From contig DATBAK010000010.1 in NCBI GenBank assembly GCA_036271555.1, positions 62,001 to 126,000 on the forward strand: a stretch of 64,000 nt of DNA, given 5' to 3'. Position 1 is the stretch's first letter, and each line of letters starts with the position of its first letter. The position numbers and the translations under genes were made by a program. The notes beneath the pieces were generated by a model. It saw only the letters and a list, made by a program, of their open reading frames with translations. It had not been told where the DNA came from and did no database searches. This stretch comes from Acidimicrobiia bacterium. Lineage in GTDB: Bacteria; Actinomycetota; Acidimicrobiia; IMCC26256; PALSA-610. Shown piece after piece: positions 59,824 to 64,000 of the stretch.

Positions 59824-61032
59824 CTACCCCGCGAGGTAGAAGGTGAGGAGGTCGGCCGACAGCGGCGGGAACAGCACTCGCATGAGGTCGGTCTGATCGC
59901 CGAGGAACGCGTCGGGGAAGCGGCCCTCGAGGCCGTCGGCGCCGCATCCGAGCACGAGGTGCGGGAACGCGTCGGGTGGGAGCCCGGAACCACCTTGCGA
60001 CACGATGATCTGGCGCGGTCCGCCGGTCGTGATCGGACCGACGTGCGCGTTCGCGATCGGGAACGCGAGCTGCGACTCCCAGAACGAGAGCTCCACGAGA
60101 CGGTCCGCGCTCGCGAACTCCGAGTTCGCGAGCCGCAGCTCGAGCTCGGGACGCAGGGCGCCGAGCAGCGCGGCCGGGTCGGAGACCCGCACGTAGTACC
60201 AGTCGGAGCGTTGCGGTGCACCGACCATCGCATCGAGTCCCGGAACGTTCGGGCGCAGCTCGACGGTCACGTCGCGTTCGCCGTCGGGGCCGCGTGCGGT
60301 CGCGAGCAGCGCGGCCGTCGCCTCCGCGTCGGCGGTCGCGATCTCGGCGACGATCATCGGCTCGTCGCTGTCGACCGGTGTCGTGCGCGCGCAGCCGACG
60401 AACTCGTGGCGTCGGGTTGCGACCCATTGGTGCGTGCCCTCGCGGTCGAGCAGCCACTGCCACGTCTCGTCGCTGTGCGGCATCGACAGACCGAAGCCTT
60501 GCTGCAGCCGCGCTTGCAGGCCGGCCATCTCCGGGATGTCGCTGTCGGTGGCGAGCCGCACGTCGATCGTCTCCGGACACTCCGCCGCGCCTTCGAGCGA
60601 CGCGTACGGGTGCATCTCGATCGCGTACACGTACCCGAACCGCCGGTAGAAGTACGGGATCCCGATCATCACTTGCGCGACCTGACCGAGCGCGTCGGAG
60701 CGCGCGTGACACCACTGCATGAGCGCGCGGATGTAACCGCGGTGCTCGAAGTCGGGTCGCGTCGCAACGAGCTCGACCTGACCGACGTCGATCTCGGTCA
60801 GGCCGACGACGAGGTTCTCTTCGAGCAGCGTCGCGGTCGCGGCGACCTGGCCGTCCTGCTCGACGACCGCCGTGCCTTCGATGCCGGCCTCGTCACCTTC
60901 GACGACGAGCCGCAGGTCGATCGCGTCCTCGGGCACACCGCGATCGGCGACGAGCGCGTAGAGCGCGTCGAGATCTTCGTGGCGCGCGGGCCGTACGACC
61001 GCGCCGTCGGGAAGCTTCCATGTCGTGTCCAT
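59824..61032 (-). CDS. GNAT-family N-acetyltransferase (Eis-like)
   Basis: A 402-residue protein with a three-part plan like Eis. The first GNAT domain (about 1-150) opens [20 protein letters not shown] and has the acetyl-CoA motif [21 protein letters not shown] second GNAT-like part follows ([36 protein letters not shown]). The C-terminal third ([37 protein letters not shown]) resembles the sterol-carrier-like tail. It probably acetylates an amine-containing small molecule or protein. Its ATG overlaps the TrmO stop (ATGA), so the two are coupled. Confidence 0.78.
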   Translation of the reverse strand: MDTTWKLPDGAVVRPARHEDLDALYALVADRGVPEDAIDLRLVVEGDEAGIEGTAVVEQDGQVAATATLLEENLVVGLTEIDVGQVELVATRPDFEHRGYIRALMQWCHARSDALGQVAQVMIGIPYFYRRFGYVYAIEMHPYASLEGAAECPETIDVRLATDSDIPEMAGLQARLQQGFGLSMPHSDETWQWLLDREGTHQWVATRRHEFVGCARTTPVDSDEPMIVAEIATADAEATAALLATARGPDGERDVTVELRPNVPGLDAMVGAPQRSDWYYVRVSDPAALLGALRPELELRLANSEFASADRLVELSFWESQLAFPIANAHVGPITTGGPRQIIVSQGGSGLPPDAFPHLVLGCGADGLEGRFPDAFLGDQTDLMRVLFPPLSADLLTFYLAG

Positions 61033-61502
61033 CACCAGTACCCGGCCATCAGCTCGTGGGACCACGACGGCTGGCGTGTTTCGCCGCGCGGTCCGAATTC
61101 GGTCATGTAGGGCTTGACGTCGAGCACCGGAGTGCCGTCGATCGCGTCGAGCCCGCGCACCCGCACGGTCGCGCCATCGACGGCCACGAGCTCGCATGTC
61201 GTCACCGCGATGCGGTTCGGTCGCATCTTGGCGCGCTGGGCGAAGATCCCGACCTCCGGCCACGCGGGGTTGCTGCGCGGCACGCGCGCACCGGTCTGCA
61301 CCGAGTCGGGGGCGACGCGATCGAACAGGAACACGACGTCGATGTGACTGAACGCGTCGAGGCCGCGCACCGACTCCGCGCCGTAGGGCGCATGGAGCGT
61401 GATCGTCGCTTCGATCGCGCCCCAGTCGTCATCGATCGCCTCGTCGCGCGGCGACGCGACGACGCCGATCGCGCGCACGACGAACTCGGCGTTGATGTCC
61501 AT
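61032..61502 (-). CDS. trmO: TrmO/TsaA-like tRNA N6-threonylcarbamoyladenosine methyltransferase
   Basis: A 156-residue protein of the TrmO (UPF0066) family, which methylates t6A37 in certain tRNAs using SAM on an unusual beta-barrel fold. Motifs: VRAIGVVASPRDEAIDDDWG, DAFSHIDVVFLFDRV, EVGIFAQRAKMRPNRIAVTT and GLDAIDGTPVLDVKPYM. Usually the fourth motif reads FAxRxPxRPNPIG; here PNRIAVTT is a slight variant, so another substrate is possible. ATG start. It forms a coupled pair with the GNAT gene. Confidence 0.85.
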   Translation of the reverse strand: MDINAEFVVRAIGVVASPRDEAIDDDWGAIEATITLHAPYGAESVRGLDAFSHIDVVFLFDRVAPDSVQTGARVPRSNPAWPEVGIFAQRAKMRPNRIAVTTCELVAVDGATVRVRGLDAIDGTPVLDVKPYMTEFGPRGETRQPSWSHELMAGYW

Positions 61503-61545
61503 GACCCCCCCCGAATCCCCCTGCCGCCCGGAGCGACGGCCTGGC

Positions 61546-61551
61546 TAGGTT
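61546..61551 (+). promoter_or_regulatory. candidate -10 of a leaderless promoter
   Basis: TAGGTT ends nine bases before ATG 61561; no clear Shine-Dalgarno is present. It is one of five such boxes in the window. Confidence 0.3.
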
Positions 61552-61560
61552 AGGGAACTC

Positions 61561-62382
61561 ATGCCGAGCCCAGCTGACAAATCCGAGCGTTTTCTCGCGC
61601 GCCATCGCGGCACGACCCCGCTCCTGCTGCCGAACGCATGGGATCCGGGATTCGCAAAGGTGTTCGAAACGCTCGGTTTCGAGGCGATCGCGACGACGAG
61701 CTCCGGGCACGCCGCGACCCTCGGCCGGCTCGACGGGGGAGTGACACGCGACGAGGTGCTGGCCCACGCGGCCGCGATGGTGGAGGCCGTCGACCTGCCC
61801 GTGAGCTGCGACTTCGAGAACGGCTTCGCCGACGATCCCGAGACGGTCGCGGCGAACATGGAGCTCGCGGTCGCGACCGGTCTCGCGGGCGGTTCCATCG
61901 AGGACTACGCGCGCCGGTCCGACGAACCGATCTACGAGATCGGTCTCGCCGCCGAGCGCATCGCCGCGGCGGCGGAGGTCGCGCACCGCGGCGCTGCGCA
62001 TTACGTGCTCACCGCGCGCGCCGAGAACTACCTACGCGGCAATCCGAGCCTCGACGACACGATCACGCGCCTGCAGCGTTATCAAGAAGCCGGAGCCGAC
62101 GTGCTGTTCGCGCCGGGCATCCGCGACGCGGCCGATATCAAGCGCGTCGTCGAGTCGGTCGATCTTCCCGTGAACGTCATCGCGGTTCCCGGTGCGCCGA
62201 CGATCGCGGAGCTCGGCGCGCTCGGCGTCGGACGCGTGTCGGTCGGCGGCACGTTCGCGGCCGTCGCCGCCGGCGCGGTCGCGCAGGCCGCGCGCGAGCT
62301 GCTCGAACAGGGCACGTACGGATTCGGTGCGCTCGCGAACGAGGGGCGCACGGTGATGCGGGCCGCGTTCACGAGCGACTGA
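61561..62382 (+). CDS. isocitrate lyase/PEP-mutase-family protein
   Basis: A 273-residue TIM-barrel enzyme of the ICL/PEPM superfamily (carboxyvinyl-carboxyphosphonate phosphorylmutase group). Motifs: LLLPNAWDPGFAKVFETLGF, ATTSSGHAATLGRLDGGVTR, VDLPVSCDFENGFADDPETV (metal-site Asp/Glu), AGGSIEDYARRS and HYVLTARAENYLRG. The length fits the bacterial phosphonomutase-like members with oxaloacetate-type or 2-methylisocitrate-lyase-like chemistry. No phosphonate or methylcitrate genes are adjacent, so the exact reaction is open. Confidence 0.85.
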   Translation: MPSPADKSERFLARHRGTTPLLLPNAWDPGFAKVFETLGFEAIATTSSGHAATLGRLDGGVTRDEVLAHAAAMVEAVDLPVSCDFENGFADDPETVAANMELAVATGLAGGSIEDYARRSDEPIYEIGLAAERIAAAAEVAHRGAAHYVLTARAENYLRGNPSLDDTITRLQRYQEAGADVLFAPGIRDAADIKRVVESVDLPVNVIAVPGAPTIAELGALGVGRVSVGGTFAAVAAGAVAQAARELLEQGTYGFGALANEGRTVMRAAFTSD

Positions 62383-63433
62383 TCGCGTAGACCTTTCCGG
62401 TCGCCCAGTCGCCGACGAACACCGTGGAGCCGTGCCGGATCACCGGTACCGGGCGCTTCAGCCCGGTGACGAATGCATGCACCGTGCCCGCATACGTCGA
62501 GCCGTTCTTTCGCAGCGCGACGCGCAGCACCTTGCCGTCCGCCCATTCCGCGACGAGCGCGGCGGTGCCGACGCTCGCGCCGAGCTCTCCGGTGACGATC
62601 GCGACCCCGCTCGCCGCGGCGTGCTCGTCGAGCTCGGCGACGGGGCGCGGCTCCGACTCGTAGGTCGCACTGGTCTGCCCGTAGTACGAGGGGAACTGCC
62701 AGTCGTCGCCGTCCTTCACGACCGAGAGCCAGTCACCGGGCGTGTTCGAGCCCAGATCGTCGCGCTGGTTCATCGTCACGAAGAGGTCGCTCGTGCCGGG
62801 GAAGAAGGTCAGACCGACCGCGGCACGGATGCGGCTCGCGTAGACGCGCAGATCGGAGCCGTCGGGACGGAACGAGAGGATCGCGGCGGAGTCCGCGACC
62901 TTCACGGTGCAGTGGTCGCACGCGGCCGAGACGCCGAGCAGCAAGCGGCCGTTCGGCGCGAGCACGAGCTCGTTCACCTCGCCGACACCGCTCGGCAACG
63001 TGAGGATCGTCGAATGACTCGCGAACCGCGTGCCGTCGAAGCCGCGGTACACGTCGACCCGCCGCTTCGACGCGACGTACAGCGCGCCTTCGTACCAGAG
63101 CAGCCCGAGCGGCGTGTGCTGCGACGCGATCACCTTGCGCGGTGTTGCACCGCTCGCACCGACGACGTACACCGCGTCGGTGCCGTCGTCGTCGTAGCCC
63201 GCGGTCGCGACCCACAAGCGATTCGAGTCGTCGAACGCGAGCGCGGCGACGTGCGTGAGGCCCGTCGCGTACGCCGAGGCCGTCGTGCCCGACGGACCCT
63301 GCAACCCCGCGCCGATCGAGACGAGGTCGTCGGCACTCGTGTTACCGGCGGTCGACGTCGCGCTCGCGCCCGCGCACGCGCCGAGCAGCAACGCGGTGGC
63401 GATGACGAGGCTGACGAGCCGGTGGGCACGCAC
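62369..63433 (-). CDS. lipoprotein with sugar-dehydrogenase-like beta-propeller
   Basis: A 354-residue lipoprotein. The signal VSLVIATALLLGACAGA ends at a lipobox Cys near residue 20. The propeller has VAALAFDDSNRLWVATAGYD, TPLGLLWYEGALYVASKRRV, GEVNELVLAPNGRLLLGVSA, AVGLTFFPGTSDLFVTMN, and RPVPVIRHGSTVFVGDWATG. This resembles soluble aldose dehydrogenase-like (PQQ-type) propellers, but I cannot see a clear set of PQQ/calcium ligands, so enzyme activity is uncertain. A Cys pair (CDHC) is present mid-way. GTG 63433 has GGAAGG seven bases before it. Its last 14 bases overlap the plus-strand ICL-family gene. Confidence 0.75.
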   Translation of the reverse strand: MRAHRLVSLVIATALLLGACAGASATSTAGNTSADDLVSIGAGLQGPSGTTASAYATGLTHVAALAFDDSNRLWVATAGYDDDGTDAVYVVGASGATPRKVIASQHTPLGLLWYEGALYVASKRRVDVYRGFDGTRFASHSTILTLPSGVGEVNELVLAPNGRLLLGVSAACDHCTVKVADSAAILSFRPDGSDLRVYASRIRAAVGLTFFPGTSDLFVTMNQRDDLGSNTPGDWLSVVKDGDDWQFPSYYGQTSATYESEPRPVAELDEHAAASGVAIVTGELGASVGTAALVAEWADGKVLRVALRKNGSTYAGTVHAFVTGLKRPVPVIRHGSTVFVGDWATGKVYAISRS

Positions 63434-63527
63434 GGTCGATCCTTCCGGAGTGAGCGTTCTGGCAAGAACGGGCGGGTCGCTTTGCGGCCAGGAGCGGCCA
63501 GCGAAGCGAGTGCGACCAGAAAGCGCA

Positions 63528-63559
63528 GACGGCTCCCGGCCGGAGCACCGGAAGCCGTC
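63528..63559. terminator. terminator hairpin after the small secreted protein
   Basis: GACGGCTCCCGG (63528-63539) pairs with CCGGAAGCCGTC (63548-63559) with one mismatch and an eight-base loop. It lies 27 bases beyond the stop of the minus-strand gene at 63587. Confidence 0.55.
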
Positions 63560-63586
63560 TCGCAAGGTGGGACGAGCGCCGAAGCG

Positions 63587-63781
63587 CTACATGTTCGGGC
63601 AGTTCGCCTTGGCCGCGCTGCCACTCGGAGCCGTCGACGAGCCGCTCGAGCTGGAGCTCGAGGTCGACGTCGTCGGCGTCTTCGTCGTGGTGGTCGTCGC
63701 CGCATGAGCGGCGGCCGCCCCGCCGAAGACGAGGGCACCGGTGACAGCCGTCGCCGCGATGGCTTTTCGGATGTGGTGCAT
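63587..63781 (-). CDS. tiny Ser/Thr-rich secreted protein
   Basis: A 64-residue protein: a short basic start MHHIRKAIAATAVTGALVFG with a signal peptide ending near AAAAHA, then a low-complexity stretch of Thr, Ser and Pro, and a tail with NCPNM carrying one Cys. It would be exported, possibly glycosylated or used as a surface spacer. A strong AGGAGGTG precedes the ATG by eight bases; ATG 63787 would sit too close to that site. No family recognised. A terminator hairpin follows. Confidence 0.7.
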   Translation of the reverse strand: MHHIRKAIAATAVTGALVFGGAAAAHAATTTTTKTPTTSTSSSSSSGSSTAPSGSAAKANCPNM

Positions 63782-63916
63782 GTTCATCACCTCCTTCCGT
63801 GATCGTCGGTGCCCATTCAAGAGAACGCGCCTGAGGATGAGCGGGGAGGCGCGGGTGAACGCGCAAAGACTTCGAACGTGCCCGCCGGCGCGACGGTCGA
63901 GACGCGGACGCGCCCG

Positions 63917-63922
63917 TACGAT
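63917..63922 (+). promoter_or_regulatory. candidate -10 of a leaderless promoter
   Basis: TACGAT ends seven bases before the ATG at 63930, with no ribosome site, in the divergent gap before the DUF2277-like gene. Confidence 0.4.
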
Positions 63923-63929
63923 GGTCCGC

Positions 63930-64000
63930 ATGTGCCGAAACATCACTGAGCTCCGAGGCCTCGAGCCGCCCGCGACCCGCGAGGAGATCGACGCGGCCGC
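63930..64000 (+). CDS. DUF2277-family protein, partial (N-terminus only)
   Basis: Only 23 residues are visible before the right edge: MCRNITELRGLEPPATREEI and then DAA. The opening MCRNI and EPPATxEEI is the signature of DUF2277, a small (about 90-residue) protein of unknown function common in actinobacteria and other groups. A TACGAT box seven bases upstream suggests a leaderless transcript. Confidence 0.85.
   Translation, partial: MCRNITELRGLEPPATREEIDAA

Noticed and set aside
1-64000. tRNA and rRNA genes, riboswitches
   Set aside because: Reading both strands I saw no cloverleaf with a CCA-type end, no rRNA core sequence and no known riboswitch core. A tRNAscan/Infernal run would be needed to be certain.

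Overview
The window is very GC-rich, densely coded actinobacterial DNA. The best fit is an Acidimicrobiia-type genome. The clues are an F420-type LLM oxidoreductase, many GTG/TTG starts, chains of 4-base ATGA/GTGA overlaps, large secreted proteins ending in GYW...DGGVFxFG repeats (a pattern I associate with Acidimicrobiia), a SigE-type sigma factor and the start of a DUF2277 gene. No rRNA, tRNA, CRISPR array, integrase, transposase or plasmid/phage module is visible. No stretch over 300 bases lacks a gene.

Region 1 (1-19334) is a cell-surface polysaccharide locus. A plus-strand run (540-7902) carries a GT4-methyltransferase fusion, a methyltransferase, an FkbM/sugar O-methyltransferase fusion, a GT8 transferase, another methyltransferase and an SGNH-like protein. 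A mostly minus-strand run (17427 down to 7937) carries a GT4, a Wzz-like chain-length protein, a BY-kinase, a GT2-GT4 fusion, a GT2, the Wzm/Wzt ABC exporter pair and a methyltransferase. One plus-strand methyltransferase is embedded in it. An O-antigen-ligase-like membrane protein is cut by the left edge, and a secreted GH39-like glycosidase closes the block. Together these genes would build, methylate, measure, export and trim a glycan.

Region 2 (19374-29708) has an MFS exporter and then a plus-strand block of secreted proteins: a 1109-residue repeat protein, two CHAP-domain proteins related to each other, an alpha/beta hydrolase and a lipoprotein. The first two repeat proteins share an almost identical C-terminal GYW array.

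Region 3 (29742-49737) is metabolism and transport. It has a crotonase/nitronate monooxygenase pair with a KstR-like palindrome upstream, a membrane cupredoxin, a TauD dioxygenase, a SigE-type sigma/membrane-partner pair, a polyphosphate-glucokinase-like ROK kinase, an FtsX permease/ATPase/ATPase/PhyH operon, an F420 enzyme, an alpha/beta hydrolase, an S9 peptidase, an IPNS-like oxygenase with an S1P-lyase-like decarboxylase, and an FGGY kinase. Two copies of one palindromic hairpin, each touching a TAG stop codon, lie at 29742 and 49692.

Region 4 (49808-64000) holds a beta-propeller lipoprotein, an ECF sigma factor and an anti-sigma factor whose outer domain looks like a dead M15 peptidase. 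It continues with EngB, CorA, small proteins, an orphan FtsX permease, TrpB2, an Eis-like acetyltransferase with TrmO, an ICL/PEP-mutase-family enzyme, a sugar-dehydrogenase-like lipoprotein, a tiny Ser/Thr-rich secreted protein and a truncated DUF2277 gene. A 20-bp repeat recurs in the gaps of regions 3 and 4. Starts were chosen by reading, so several remain uncertain, as noted in the entries.
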